Of a stretch of DNA of 34,681 nt, positions 25,809 to 34,449 are shown piece after piece. The DNA comes from Nitrospira sp. (lineage in GTDB: Bacteria; Nitrospirota; Nitrospiria; Nitrospirales; Nitrospiraceae), in NCBI GenBank assembly GCA_029879905.1, contig JAOUPN010000008.1, forward strand, positions 1 to 34,681, in the 5' to 3' direction. The notes under the pieces are model-generated. The model was not told the origin of the DNA and did no database searches. It was given only the letters and a program-made list of their open reading frames with translations. Position 1 is the first letter of the stretch. Each line of letters opens with the position of its first letter. A program made the position numbers and the translations under genes.

Positions 25809-26432
25809 TTAGTTCATTTTTCCCGTCGGCATATCACGGGTCTTCTGGTTTTTGGGTGGCTCGGTCATGGCGCCGGTCGGCATGTCTCCACTCCCTGCGG
25901 CGAAGCCGGTACGAATTGCCTTGGCTTTGGTCGCAGACCCTCTTGCCTTCTTTGCGCCACCTTTCTTTGTCATAGCCATGCTCCTGTCTCGTAGGGACTT
26001 GTCCACAGTCATTGCGCGTACTGCTACTGTCATCCGCTTGCTGGCTGTCTTTGCCTTCATGCTCAACCGTCTGTCGGATAGGCGAGATGCCGCTCGGGTT
26101 GCCAGCTTCAGCACGCCGACGTCTCTATCGTCGAGAAGCTTGCTGACGACCCGTGCGGCTTGTGGGCAATCCGGCAACATCGTTGCGGCATGTGCTGCGG
26201 CAACGCGGACAAGCATTGCACGCGACTTCGACGCATCCCCCACAATAGTAATGCCGTCGGTATCACCCATCATACCGGCAAGTGATACCGCTTTGGATGC
26301 CAGTGACACATCAGGGGATGCAGCAAGTTTGCGCAGATGCTGCATGGCGCCGGCTGCCTTCTCGACGAGGGACATATAGTCGGGTTCGTCAACATCGAGC
26401 ATCGCCTTCAGTTTTGTATAGCTAATCGGCAT
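25809..26432 (-). CDS. HEAT-like helical protein with basic, repeat-containing tail
   Basis: The 207-residue product (from ATG at 26432; an adjacent ATG at 26435 is less well spaced from AAAGGAG) starts with MPISYTKLKAMLDVDEPDYMSL. Residues 20-125 are Ala/Leu-rich helices arranged like HEAT or armadillo repeats (LASKAVSLAGMMGDTDGITIV, VRVAAAHAATMLPDCPQ, ARVVSKLLDDRDVGVLKLA). The last third is rich in Lys, Ala and Thr (MTKKGGAKKARGSATKAKAI) and ends with a doubled motif, DMPTGAM and DMPTGKM. No signal peptide. It starts 24 bases after the lectin-protease stop on the same strand, so the two are probably an operon. Function unknown; the helical part may bind the partner protein. Confidence 0.7.
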   Translation of the reverse strand: MPISYTKLKAMLDVDEPDYMSLVEKAAGAMQHLRKLAASPDVSLASKAVSLAGMMGDTDGITIVGDASKSRAMLVRVAAAHAATMLPDCPQAARVVSKLLDDRDVGVLKLATRAASRLSDRRLSMKAKTASKRMTVAVRAMTVDKSLRDRSMAMTKKGGAKKARGSATKAKAIRTGFAAGSGDMPTGAMTEPPKNQKTRDMPTGKMN

Positions 26433-26459
26433 CATCGTCTCCTTTTGGGAACAGCCCAG

Positions 26460-27773
26460 TTACCCGATATTTTGTGTGAACGGGCTGTTGTCCATCGTTT
26501 GTACTTCGCTGGTAACGAGATCGGGAGGTGGGTTCGTAATATTGTTGGTGCCGCTGCCCATCATCAACCTGTCAGTTGGGCTCACATGCGGAAGCCCCAG
26601 GACATGACCGATTTCATGTCCGAGCGTCCATTCGCTCGCAATGGATGCTACCACCGCAGATGGCTGGTTGGCCGGGTGGGCGGCACAACCGTTGAAGCTT
26701 GGATTCGTCGAGCGCACGAAGTAGGCGACGACGTCGTTGGTCCCGACACTGTTGCGGTTCGCCATCAGCTGTGTTTGCTCAGTCGTCACGCTCCCCATCG
26801 TGCAGGCACCCACGTCGAGATCGTTGAGCAGGGGGAGATTCAGCGTTTGGTCGCTCACTCGATGCACGCGTATCCCGTACGTGGCGTAGACATCGATCAT
26901 ATTGTCGACCATCCTGTCGATAGAGAACCTCGTAGGTTGACTGAGTACTTTGACATGTAGCCGCACGGTTGGACGACTCTCCGTCCACCATTTATGCCAG
27001 AGCGCATTGTTCATGCCACGGGCAAATACATCGATCCGACCAAGACTCCAGGACACTGCCGCGGGTGTATTGTCGATGACTCCACCGAGCGAGTCCCAGC
27101 CGCTCCATGCCCCGTTGAACCATTTGTGCCAGAGCGCGTTGTTGGTGCCTTTGACGAAGACATCGAGCCGTCCCGGGGCCCACGAACTTGCCGCCGGACC
27201 GGCGGTCAGTGTGCCGCCAAGGGATTCCCAGTTGTGCCATGTACCGTTAAACCACTTGTGCCAGAGCGCATTGTCCATGCCACGGGCAAAGAGATCGATA
27301 CGCCCCGACGACCACGACACCGCGGACGGCGTGTTGTCGATGACCCCACCGAGTGATTCCCAGCCGCTCCAAGCCCCGTTGAACCACTTGTGCCAGACGG
27401 CATTATTGGTGCCTTTGACGAAGACATCGAGCCGTCCAGGGGCCCATGAACACACAGCTGGACCGGAGGTCAGCGTACCGCCAAGGGATTCCCAGCTGTG
27501 CCAGGTACCGTCGAACCATTTGTGCCAGAGCGCATTGTCCATGCCACGGGCAAAGAGATCGATGCGCCCTGATGACCAGGACACTGCGGCAGGGGGACTG
27601 TCAATCACTCCCCCGAGCGATTCCCAGCCGCTCCATGCGCCGTTGAACCACTTGTGCCAGACGGCGTTGTTGGTGCCCTTGACGAAGACATCGAGTCTCC
27701 CTCCTGCCCATGAACTGACTGCCGGTCCGGCGGTGATGACGCCACCAAGAGATTCCCAGTTGCTCCACGCCAT
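26460..27773 (-). CDS. Lectin-type beta-propeller fused to a metzincin-like zinc protease
   Basis: The 437-residue protein has two parts. Residues 3-266 are six tandem 44-residue blades of the type [20 protein letters not shown], matching PLL/DUF346 lectin-type propellers that bind sugars. Blades alternate between a VKGTNNAVW and an ARGMDNALW form, making three copies of a 264-bp two-blade unit (26976-27767). The C-terminal 170 residues are a protease domain with [11 protein letters not shown], the HExxHxxGxxH zinc motif of metzincins, followed by a Met-turn (DRLMMG). There is no classical signal peptide, so export would need another route. I chose ATG 27773, seven bases after AAGGAG; a GTG at 27779 is too close to it. 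Next gene in the operon: the HEAT-like protein. It may target glycosylated proteins; substrate unknown. Confidence 0.9.
   Translation of the reverse strand: MAWSNWESLGGVITAGPAVSSWAGGRLDVFVKGTNNAVWHKWFNGAWSGWESLGGVIDSPPAAVSWSSGRIDLFARGMDNALWHKWFDGTWHSWESLGGTLTSGPAVCSWAPGRLDVFVKGTNNAVWHKWFNGAWSGWESLGGVIDNTPSAVSWSSGRIDLFARGMDNALWHKWFNGTWHNWESLGGTLTAGPAASSWAPGRLDVFVKGTNNALWHKWFNGAWSGWDSLGGVIDNTPAAVSWSLGRIDVFARGMNNALWHKWWTESRPTVRLHVKVLSQPTRFSIDRMVDNMIDVYATYGIRVHRVSDQTLNLPLLNDLDVGACTMGSVTTEQTQLMANRNSVGTNDVVAYFVRSTNPSFNGCAAHPANQPSAVVASIASEWTLGHEIGHVLGLPHVSPTDRLMMGSGTNNITNPPPDLVTSEVQTMDNSPFTQNIG
26976..27767 (-). repeat. Three tandem 264-bp units coding six propeller blades
   Basis: Six 132-bp repeats, each coding one 44-residue blade, alternate in an A-B-A-B-A-B order. 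Units differ at few positions, a sign of recent expansion or homogenisation. The array lies wholly inside the lectin-protease gene. Confidence 0.9.
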
Positions 27774-27901
27774 GCTCACGCTCCTTGTTGAGTTGACCTC
27801 TGTGCCGGTCGTTGCCTCAACGCTGAGGAAGAAAGGTGCCGAGGCAAAAATATACGTATTAGATAGGCTAATTACTCCAGATGAGGGGATTTGTCAAATG
27901 T

Positions 27902-27947
27902 AGAGCCCCACGGCTTACCAGCCGTGGGTTCCTGCGAAGGCGGGTGA
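27902..27947 (-). repeat. Multi-hairpin dispersed repeat, copy D (internally deleted)
   Basis: A 46-bp remnant of the element at 399-586, inverted. It has one hairpin, CCCACGGC-TTACCA-GCCGTGGG, joined directly to the outer end TTCCTGCGAAGGCGGGTGAA, with the whole centre missing. Confidence 0.8.
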
Positions 27948-27970
27948 ATCCGCGATAGAATTTGCACCGC

Positions 27971-28027
27971 GCAAATAGGGTCAAGTCTTGCAACAGAACA
28001 TTTGTGTCCTGTCCGTGCGGGCAGTGA
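27971..28027. repeat. Short repeats of transposase-linked type
   Basis: CAAATAGGGTCAAGTCTTGCAAC (about 27972-27994) and TGTCCTGTCCGTGCGGGCAGTGA-type sequence (28005-28027) resemble motifs found near REP-associated transposases. The second matches 17763-17785 with two changes in 23 bases and can form a CCCG/CGGG-type hairpin. Confidence 0.45.
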
Positions 28028-28478
28028 CGGTGATGTGGCACGTCGCTGCCGGATTTTGTGAGCCATCCCGTCTTAGCGAGCTATCGTGACCGGAATGATT
28101 TTCGTGTTTGAGTGATTTTTCCGCTGTTTCCCGTCAGGCACTCCTTCTTCGCTGCGCTCGCGGGGTGCTGGGCCTGTTCATGCGACAGGACTAAGGACCG
28201 CTTTAGAGCGATGCAGTCTCGGCGACGAACTCCGCTCGTGGCCGGATACTGACGGTCGCAAATGGCCCATTTCCCCGGCCCCTATGGTTTCGTGAAGAGT
28301 CAACCGTTCTGTGCGATAACCGGTCGGTCATTGTACGGGCGAAAGAAGGGGCGGCGAGGACTGGTCTTACTCGTTCAGCATAGGGCGTTACGAAAGTGAC
28401 GGCTCTATCACGAGAGGGATCAGTCGATGCCTTGGAATGTCAACGGCACCGCACTGTTGTGCGTTCTTCCGGCGGCGC

Positions 28479-29798
28479 TTATTCCACGGATTGTTCCAGC
28501 GGAGTCGTGGAAATCATGATCAAGTCACGCACGAAACTCACAATGTGGTCATGCCAAATATCGTTATGCCCTGCGATTAAATGCGTGTCCACCTGGATAT
28601 TGAGGTAGGGGTTGTTGGGGACGGTTTTCCCCAGGTGAATGAGTTCCGTATTTTCAAAGAGGAATGACCCTGATGCCTGTTGCTCCGCCCAGAGGGTTTG
28701 CAGGGAGCGATAATTAAAATCCTTACTGCGTTTGGTGGAAGCGGTGAGCGGAATAAGGCGGTGTGTGAGATAGGGAGAAAAGTGGCCGACGGTATGTCTG
28801 TCGGCTTGGCCCTCTGCAATGTCCATCGGAATGTCTTTCCCTACCTTCTCGCATGTATGCCGATGAATGGTCGTATGTGTTTCAAAAAATGTGGAAAACA
28901 ATCGCCCAGCTGGAAAAGCCCAGCCGGTTGCTCGATCGGTTTCGGATGTGAGAATAGCCAGTTTCGGCAATTGAGTTCGGAAATAGCCGCGGCAATAGTC
29001 TTGAGAGATGTCGTACAGTGTTGCGTAGCGGAGTGCCTCAAATGCCGGGTTCATCAAGACCACCAGATCGCCCAGGCCATTGGCATTTCCGGTCGATGTT
29101 TTGTGTGTGCGGCTATCGATAAAGCGATCTTCGAGGATTTGTTGGAGTGCCGTATATAAAATCGCACCGCCGAAGCTGTGCCCAATAGTGACAAAGCGAC
29201 TCTTGAGCGGTTGGGGTTTCGCGGCATCCATGCCGGCTTTCGCGTTGACGATTTCTTCCAGCCTCAACAAGACCTCTGTCACGCCTTGTTGCCCAACTTT
29301 ATGGGCCGTGTTCTTCCGGTCCCAGAACGTGATGTGTTTCATTACCGGAACGGTCAGAGATTCTCCCCGCCAGCCGATATATACCCCCAGCACTTTACGC
29401 TTTGTATCGTTGTCTGTTTCAGCCTGAGAGAGATCGGCAAGCAGGTGACGAAAGTCCTGAATGTTGCCGTCTTCAGGGGACGCATTGTGGTGCCAGCCGT
29501 GGATAAAGGTCACAAGCAGCACGTCGTCGACTCCGGCTATCGGTCGATAGGTGTCGAGCATGTTGTGTAATTGTTTGCGATCCCACAATTGCCCCTGATC
29601 ATCAAACTCAATGAACGAGAGATAATATTCCCCTGGCTGTCCCGGTGCATGGTGCTGTACTGCATGATTCGCGCAATCGCCGGATTGGGTATAGGTGCAT
29701 GATTGATAGTTCGTGCGGTAGGGGGAGTTTTGTGCGCATGCAGAAAAGGTCAGTGCGGACAAGACGGTGACAAGGAATAGGCTGCGGGAGATCTTCAT
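28479..29798 (-). CDS. Alpha/beta-hydrolase lipoprotein
   Basis: The product (439-440 residues; two adjacent ATG codons at 29801 and 29798) starts with a lipoprotein signal peptide ending in LTFSAC, with the lipid cysteine at about residue 21-22. The hydrolase fold is marked by VTFIHGWHHNA (oxyanion-hole region) and IGHSFGGA, the G-x-S-x-G nucleophile elbow with Ser near residue 209. A likely acid is the Asp in LTSETDRATGW; the histidine is in the C-terminal third. It is probably an envelope-anchored esterase or lipase. AAGGCGATC lies just before the start. It shares strand with the larger hydrolase at 30155-32419 but is 350 bases away, so they are likely separate units. Confidence 0.85.
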   Translation of the reverse strand: MKISRSLFLVTVLSALTFSACAQNSPYRTNYQSCTYTQSGDCANHAVQHHAPGQPGEYYLSFIEFDDQGQLWDRKQLHNMLDTYRPIAGVDDVLLVTFIHGWHHNASPEDGNIQDFRHLLADLSQAETDNDTKRKVLGVYIGWRGESLTVPVMKHITFWDRKNTAHKVGQQGVTEVLLRLEEIVNAKAGMDAAKPQPLKSRFVTIGHSFGGAILYTALQQILEDRFIDSRTHKTSTGNANGLGDLVVLMNPAFEALRYATLYDISQDYCRGYFRTQLPKLAILTSETDRATGWAFPAGRLFSTFFETHTTIHRHTCEKVGKDIPMDIAEGQADRHTVGHFSPYLTHRLIPLTASTKRSKDFNYRSLQTLWAEQQASGSFLFENTELIHLGKTVPNNPYLNIQVDTHLIAGHNDIWHDHIVSFVRDLIMISTTPLEQSVE

Positions 29799-29801
29799 CA
29801 T

Positions 29802-30154
29802 ATGATCGCCTTATGTGAATTGAGTGATATGCGATGTTTTCACATGTGTTCGAGCGTGACCGACGTGTGTCTCTATGGGTGTCACATGTTTGCGACGCCG
29901 GATTCTCAAGAGAGCCACCTCATGACATCAAGAGGTGTTACGTAATTATCCCTGGGGCAAAAGATGCCTCAGTATCCCTATGGTTCTTGATGATGTCAAG
30001 CGTCCATGCTCGTCATAGGGTATTAGGCGTGATGTGCGCGTGAGTTGTCGGCTCAAAGGATGTCGGATGGTACGTACGTATGGAGCGGCTACCTGGAAGT
30101 TGTCATCTCACAAGACTTATCGTGTTTGAGGCCAAGGTCATTTTGAGCGGTCCG
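29802..30154. other. Spacer between the two hydrolase genes
   Basis: Nothing firm is seen. TGACATCAAGA (about 29922-29934) and TTCTTGATGATGTCA (about 29983-29997) form a loose inverted pair, a possible regulatory site for the minus-strand gene starting at 29798. A promoter cannot be assigned. Confidence 0.35.
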
Positions 30155-32419
30155 TCATCTTTTCGAGTCAATCGTTGAGGACATATTCTCAACAGCATGT
30201 CCGTTTTCAAACAGCGCCCGATACTTCATGTGGTTAAAGCAGTAGGTGACATAGGCCATCGTGAGAAGGTAGCAGGCGGAGATGGTGATCCCTGCACAAC
30301 CGACAATGGTTGCCTTGTCTGCAATCCAAGCAGCCTGTTTGATGTCTAACCATTGGATGCGTTCTGCGTTCCGAACGTACTCGGGAAGATTCAACCCCGT
30401 GAACACTGAGAACGCAAGCCCTATGCAGCCTCCCGCGAGTCTCGGCCATGCTTTTCGACGGAACCAGCCTTCGGTTTTAAGAGAGAGGCGCCTGCCCTCT
30501 TTTTGTGCCGACTCAAGATCGTAATAGTCTCCTTTGTACTGATCGTCTTGTTTCCCCTCTCTGGTTACCGGAACGTGAAGGGAGAAGAAAGGGGTTTCTT
30601 TGACACGATATTCCCGTTTCTCGTTCAACCAAATCAGAATGCGACGCCAGGCCACCATGCCGCGCACAAGGTTGGCGAATAGGCTCGGACGAGGTTTCCA
30701 TCGACTCCAAAATCCACTTTTGACTCGCTGGCTATTGCGCTGCTCCGTTACAATCATTTCTTGCTGATACGCATGGCCCGGGTTCGGCGCAAGCCAGAGA
30801 AGGATGGCGGCAGCAATGGCGGAGACATAGGAGAGCGCAAATCCGTTCGTCCATAGGCTGATCCAGCCATAACTCAAGAGAATACCGGTCAGTATTGCGG
30901 CTAGGAATGGAATCCGGAAGTAGGCCCATATCAGAGCCGTTTCGTAGACCCCCGGTTGTTGAATAAACGTGGGGTCGAGGAACGTGCCTTTTTGACCGTC
31001 GTCAATGACTTCTTTCACCAGTCGTGTGAAGAGCTCGCGGTCTTTCCAATATTGGACATGTGCAGCTCCTGGTACGGGATAGCGACGGAACACGACATCC
31101 CGAAAGGCGACCTGGGTGGGTTCGTACTTGAATATCTTTCGGTAGTTTTGGGATTCACAGGCAGTATCAAGGTGATGTCCGACCGGGTCCTGTTCGTCGC
31201 ACAGGTTATAGTGCAGGATTTTTTGATCCAATTTGTCCAGCTCAGATTGGTCGAGCCAATTGTCGGCCCAGCTTGGGTCAATGCCGGAAAGTGGCTTCCC
31301 GTTATGTACGTGTTTGCAATCATGAAAGTGGAGTCCCATGTGGCGGTAGTTGTGATGCCAGAGGACATGATACTTGTCGATCGGGGACCCCAGCGAGATA
31401 AAGTGCTTCACATGGTGACGCCAGAGCAGCGGCGGAATCGAAGGCGGATCAGCTGATAAATGGGAAAACCGTGATCTCAGTGTCTCCCAATCCTTCGTTC
31501 CATCAGGAAGGTTCTGTCGAGGTTTGTCACGAATATCGTGAACCAAGCTTCGCCAATTGGTTTCCTCGTCCTGGTCAGGACAACTATCTCGCTCGATATA
31601 GCCAGGAAAGGGAATGGAGTGTGCCGCAGGTCGGATCAGTCCCTCGCGAATATGCTGCGTGGCAAAGGCATAGACCAAGGCATCGAAGCTCAACACCGTA
31701 CCAAGGCTGTGCGCGAGGACGGTAAAAACCGGTGGAGTATAGGGCTCGTTCGCGGTCTTACGTTCAAACCGGCACCAATTCGCATAATCTCGCAGATAAA
31801 TTTCATCCAGCATCCAGTGGAAGCGTCGAACGGCTTGACCTCGCGTGCGTGCGTAGTCGCCGTAGAGATGGATATCGCCGATCACGCGATTAAACACCAG
31901 ATCTTCAAGCTCCGGGGAGATGCGCTTCATGAGCGCCTTGATGGGGATGATTGAGGCATCGATTTCTCGAAGGAGCGGCATGGCCCAAGCCGGCAGCCAG
32001 TTGTCCCCGGTAAAGGGTGACCTCATGCGTTTGACGCGTGCGTTGGCCCATTGCTCAGGGGGGGAGCTAAAGGCTTTTGCATGATCTTGCAGAATATCCG
32101 CCCAATATAGGTCGACAAAACGGAAATTACGGCCGGCCGTACGCGCGGCACGCGTGCCGTCAAAGATGCCCGTATTGCCGGTGGGATCCACAGGGATACC
32201 GCGAAACTCTGACCAGCTGTGTCCTCCGCCGGATTCCCGAATTGATTGGGAGGAGAGATCGGCAGGCATAAGGCCTGCCAGGTCCGGTGAATCGCCCTTT
32301 CGAACCTCTGCAAAACGATGGACAACCTCAACGGTCGTTTCATTGTGGCGTTGTTCTCCGATGCCATGGACCACGACAATGTAGTGGCGAGGGAAGGCGG
32401 ACTGTACGGATGTTGCCAT
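30155..32419 (-). CDS. Large serine-hydrolase-like protein with C-terminal membrane segments
   Basis: The 754-residue product starts with an alpha/beta-hydrolase part: IVVVHGIGEQRHNE (14-27) gives the oxyanion region, and VLAHSLGTVLSFDAL (234-248) carries Ser238 in the nucleophile elbow, A-H-S-L-G instead of the usual G-x-S-x-G. Asp408/Asp411 (NLCDEQDPVGHHLD) and His454 (GAAHVQYW) are candidates for the rest of the triad. Residues about 493-520 and 527-546 are hydrophobic helices, with two more near 668-688 and 712-738, placing the C-terminal region in the membrane and probably leaving the hydrolase in the cytoplasm. GAGG precedes the ATG. Substrate unknown; lipids are plausible. No operon partner. 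Confidence 0.85.
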   Translation of the reverse strand: MATSVQSAFPRHYIVVVHGIGEQRHNETTVEVVHRFAEVRKGDSPDLAGLMPADLSSQSIRESGGGHSWSEFRGIPVDPTGNTGIFDGTRAARTAGRNFRFVDLYWADILQDHAKAFSSPPEQWANARVKRMRSPFTGDNWLPAWAMPLLREIDASIIPIKALMKRISPELEDLVFNRVIGDIHLYGDYARTRGQAVRRFHWMLDEIYLRDYANWCRFERKTANEPYTPPVFTVLAHSLGTVLSFDALVYAFATQHIREGLIRPAAHSIPFPGYIERDSCPDQDEETNWRSLVHDIRDKPRQNLPDGTKDWETLRSRFSHLSADPPSIPPLLWRHHVKHFISLGSPIDKYHVLWHHNYRHMGLHFHDCKHVHNGKPLSGIDPSWADNWLDQSELDKLDQKILHYNLCDEQDPVGHHLDTACESQNYRKIFKYEPTQVAFRDVVFRRYPVPGAAHVQYWKDRELFTRLVKEVIDDGQKGTFLDPTFIQQPGVYETALIWAYFRIPFLAAILTGILLSYGWISLWTNGFALSYVSAIAAAILLWLAPNPGHAYQQEMIVTEQRNSQRVKSGFWSRWKPRPSLFANLVRGMVAWRRILIWLNEKREYRVKETPFFSLHVPVTREGKQDDQYKGDYYDLESAQKEGRRLSLKTEGWFRRKAWPRLAGGCIGLAFSVFTGLNLPEYVRNAERIQWLDIKQAAWIADKATIVGCAGITISACYLLTMAYVTYCFNHMKYRALFENGHAVENMSSTIDSKR

Positions 32420-32895
32420 GTCGGGTCCTCAAGAGAAGCGAAGTTCTAGAAGATCGGAGTCCTATCAGTATGATGGTGGAAAGTCAACGAGGCAAAATCG
32501 CAAAATCAGCGAGGAGAGTAAGGGGTCTGTGGACCTGTGGGTTCTACGTAAGAGGGATCCCATCGCCCTTGTCTTCAAACCGTATTACGCAGTTGGCCAT
32601 TGTGTCTCTTGTCATTCCTGCGTGTTTCTTGCGGGAATCCAGGAAATCCGAATCCCTGGATGCCCGCTTTTGCGGGCATGACCCACTGTTCTCCGTCACC
32701 GCGTTATGTTCCCATCATACAAAGGGGATTGACCGGTCACTCACAAGCCCACCGTTGAACTGCGGAAGTCGGGTGAAGTGCATATACAGAACGAGAGGTG
32801 AATGTCGCTGGAGAAGGTGAATCTATTGTGTCGGTGTTGGTGAGGAAGGGTGGAGATTTGGCCGGAGGGTGGAGGCGGGAGTGGACGGATGGTGT
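32420..32895. other. Spacer between the large hydrolase and the YgfZ-like gene
   Basis: Contains one dispersed repeat (32611-32682, listed separately) and otherwise no gene. A plus-strand frame at 32287-32820 crosses the hydrolase start and the repeat and is not convincing. Confidence 0.5.
32611..32682. repeat. GTCATTCCTGCG/GCGGGCATGAC palindromic repeat
   Basis: GTCATTCCTGCG...GCGGGAATCCAGG is followed by CCCTGGATGCCCGC...GCGGGCATGAC in inverted order. This type, with GTCATTCC-like ends and GCGGGAATCCAG inner arms, is a widespread intergenic repeat in many bacteria. It can form one long hairpin or two short ones. Confidence 0.8.
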
Positions 32896-33987
32896 CTATG
32901 ATCCGGTGTAAAAGGGCAATGCGTGCACCTTGGCCTCATGCCGTATTCCGTCGATGTCCACGGTCAATGTGGTGTCGGGCGCAGAGAAGTCACGCAGGGG
33001 AAAGCCGAACGCGATCACGTTGTTCAGTTGCGGGGAGTATGTCGCGCTGCTGACCCAGCCGACTTCGCGGTCTCCGCTGAAGAGCTTGGCGCCTTTGAGG
33101 GGTACGGTGGAGTCTTGCAGGACGAGGCCTACGAGATGGCGCCGGACGTTGCCGTAGGTGTCCATCCGTGCAACCACTTCTTGGCCGGGGTAACAGCCTT
33201 TGCTTAAACTAAAGGCTTTGTCTTCCAGATGGGCCTCCGGCGGAACAATTTCTTCGTTGAGATCCGGTCCTGCTTTGGGAATGCCCGCTTCCATGCGTAA
33301 CGCTTCCAATGCATGTCTGCCGATCGGCTTGATGCCGAATTTGGCACCGGCCTCCAGCAGACTTGTCCATGCCGCTACCAGACCGGAAACCGGCAGGAGA
33401 ACTTCAATGTCGATTTCCCCGGTTTCCTCTGTGCGTACAAGCAAAGCATGACTGCCGCCGATTTGTCCCGTCACGAAGTTCACGGGAATCAGGTCCGTGA
33501 CGTCCACGCCGAACGCCGATTGAATCACCTGAGCAGCTTTGGGCCCGCTGACCAGCAGCGCCCCCCAGGTCTCGGCACAGTTTTCCATTTTGGCCTTGGT
33601 GCCGTAGAGGAGAAACTTGCGCAGGGTATGAAACGTCGTGTCGCCGATTTCACCGACATCTTCCAGCATGACGGTATCCGTCTGCATGTACACCCGGAAA
33701 TATGTCAGCATCTTTCCCTTATGGGTCAGGAAGCTTGAATATCGGCCTTGGCCTGGTGTGAGCGGAAGGATGTCGTTGCTGATAATGCTTTGCAGCCATT
33801 TTACACGATCCTCGCCGGTCACTCTGATCTTGCCGCGATGGGAGAGGTCGGCAAGTCCGACCGCCTCGCGCACGGCTCGATGTTCCGCCGCCACGTCTCC
33901 GTACTGGACAGGGACTTCCCATTCGGCGACCTCTTCAAACGTGGCGCCCAGCTGCGTGTGATGCGTATGTAAAGGGGATTGTTTCAT
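32896..33987 (-). CDS. ygfZ: YgfZ/GcvT-like folate-binding protein
   Basis: The 363-residue protein is related to glycine-cleavage T-protein and carries the YgfZ signature KGCYPGQE (263-270) followed by VVARMDTYGNVRRHLVGL. YgfZ uses tetrahydrofolate and the conserved Cys265 to support iron-sulphur enzymes and tRNA modification in the cytoplasm. Other family features are GLADLSHRGKIRVTGEDRVKWLQ (44-66) and the domain-2 ALRMEAGIPKAGPDLNEE. The ATG at 33987 is preceded by ACGGA. Downstream the minus strand runs into the spacer at 32895; upstream lie a degraded receiver and a TPR protein on the same strand, with no obvious functional link. Confidence 0.93.
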   Translation of the reverse strand: MKQSPLHTHHTQLGATFEEVAEWEVPVQYGDVAAEHRAVREAVGLADLSHRGKIRVTGEDRVKWLQSIISNDILPLTPGQGRYSSFLTHKGKMLTYFRVYMQTDTVMLEDVGEIGDTTFHTLRKFLLYGTKAKMENCAETWGALLVSGPKAAQVIQSAFGVDVTDLIPVNFVTGQIGGSHALLVRTEETGEIDIEVLLPVSGLVAAWTSLLEAGAKFGIKPIGRHALEALRMEAGIPKAGPDLNEEIVPPEAHLEDKAFSLSKGCYPGQEVVARMDTYGNVRRHLVGLVLQDSTVPLKGAKLFSGDREVGWVSSATYSPQLNNVIAFGFPLRDFSAPDTTLTVDIDGIRHEAKVHALPFYTGS

Positions 33988-34065
33988 TGGTAATCCGTAA
34001 GGGGTGAAAGGTAAGGGGTAAGGTGACCGATTCGGAATGTTCTAAGACTTTTCACGCCGTATCTC

Positions 34066-34431
34066 TTACGCCAAGAGTTCCTCGACTAACTCCTTCGTGC
34101 GGGCGGACATTTCGTTTCTGGTGACGATGGTGTTGACCCCGAGCGCTCTTGCCTTGTTCCAGGTAGCGACATCCTCATGGCTCGCGTAGGCGAGTACCGG
34201 AATGGCTGTAAACCGTGGGTCTGTTTTCAAGGTTTCGAGTGCCTGAAAGGCATCAACGGCACGGTCATTCATGTCGAGGAGTACGGCGGCCGGGGTTTCG
34301 CTCGCGGCCTTCTCCGCAATGTCCGGCTGTGTGCGTGCTTTCTCCAGCCGATATCCCTGGGGGAGCAGGGCATCGCGGACTTTGGTGTAGAAAAAGATAT
34401 CGTTGACGGCAACGAGAATGGTTTTATTCAT
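34066..34431 (-). CDS. Single-domain receiver protein with incomplete active site
   Basis: The 121-residue product has the length and fold pattern of a CheY-like receiver. The phospho-acceptor Asp53 is kept in AVLLDMND and the acidic site near the N-terminus is Asn10-Asp11. However, the Thr/Ser after strand 4 appears as Ala83 (VLAYAS) and the switch Lys after strand 5 is Arg105 (IVTRN). Such domains may still be phosphorylated weakly or act without phosphorylation. AGGAG lies seven bases before the ATG. No output domain and no histidine kinase gene is adjacent; the TPR gene upstream is on the same strand, about 110 bases away. Confidence 0.82.
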   Translation of the reverse strand: MNKTILVAVNDIFFYTKVRDALLPQGYRLEKARTQPDIAEKAASETPAAVLLDMNDRAVDAFQALETLKTDPRFTAIPVLAYASHEDVATWNKARALGVNTIVTRNEMSARTKELVEELLA

Positions 34432-34449
34432 AGTGTTACTCCTGGGCTG

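Larger units (their letters stand above)
27774..28478. other. Spacer between the lectin-protease and the lipoprotein hydrolase
   Basis: Holds the AAATATACGTAT motif (27848-27859, about 75 bases before the lectin-protease start), repeat copy D (27902-27947) and transposase-linked-type repeats at about 27971-28027. The rest (28030-28470) shows no gene, only fragments of coding-like composition. Confidence 0.5.

Noticed and set aside
26950-27903. 317-codon plus-strand frame with repeats ([10 protein letters not shown]...)
   Set aside because: It is the antisense of the lectin blade array; the repeats come from the real gene on the other strand.
32287-32820. 177-codon plus-strand frame
   Set aside because: Crosses the hydrolase start and a palindromic repeat; composition unlike protein.
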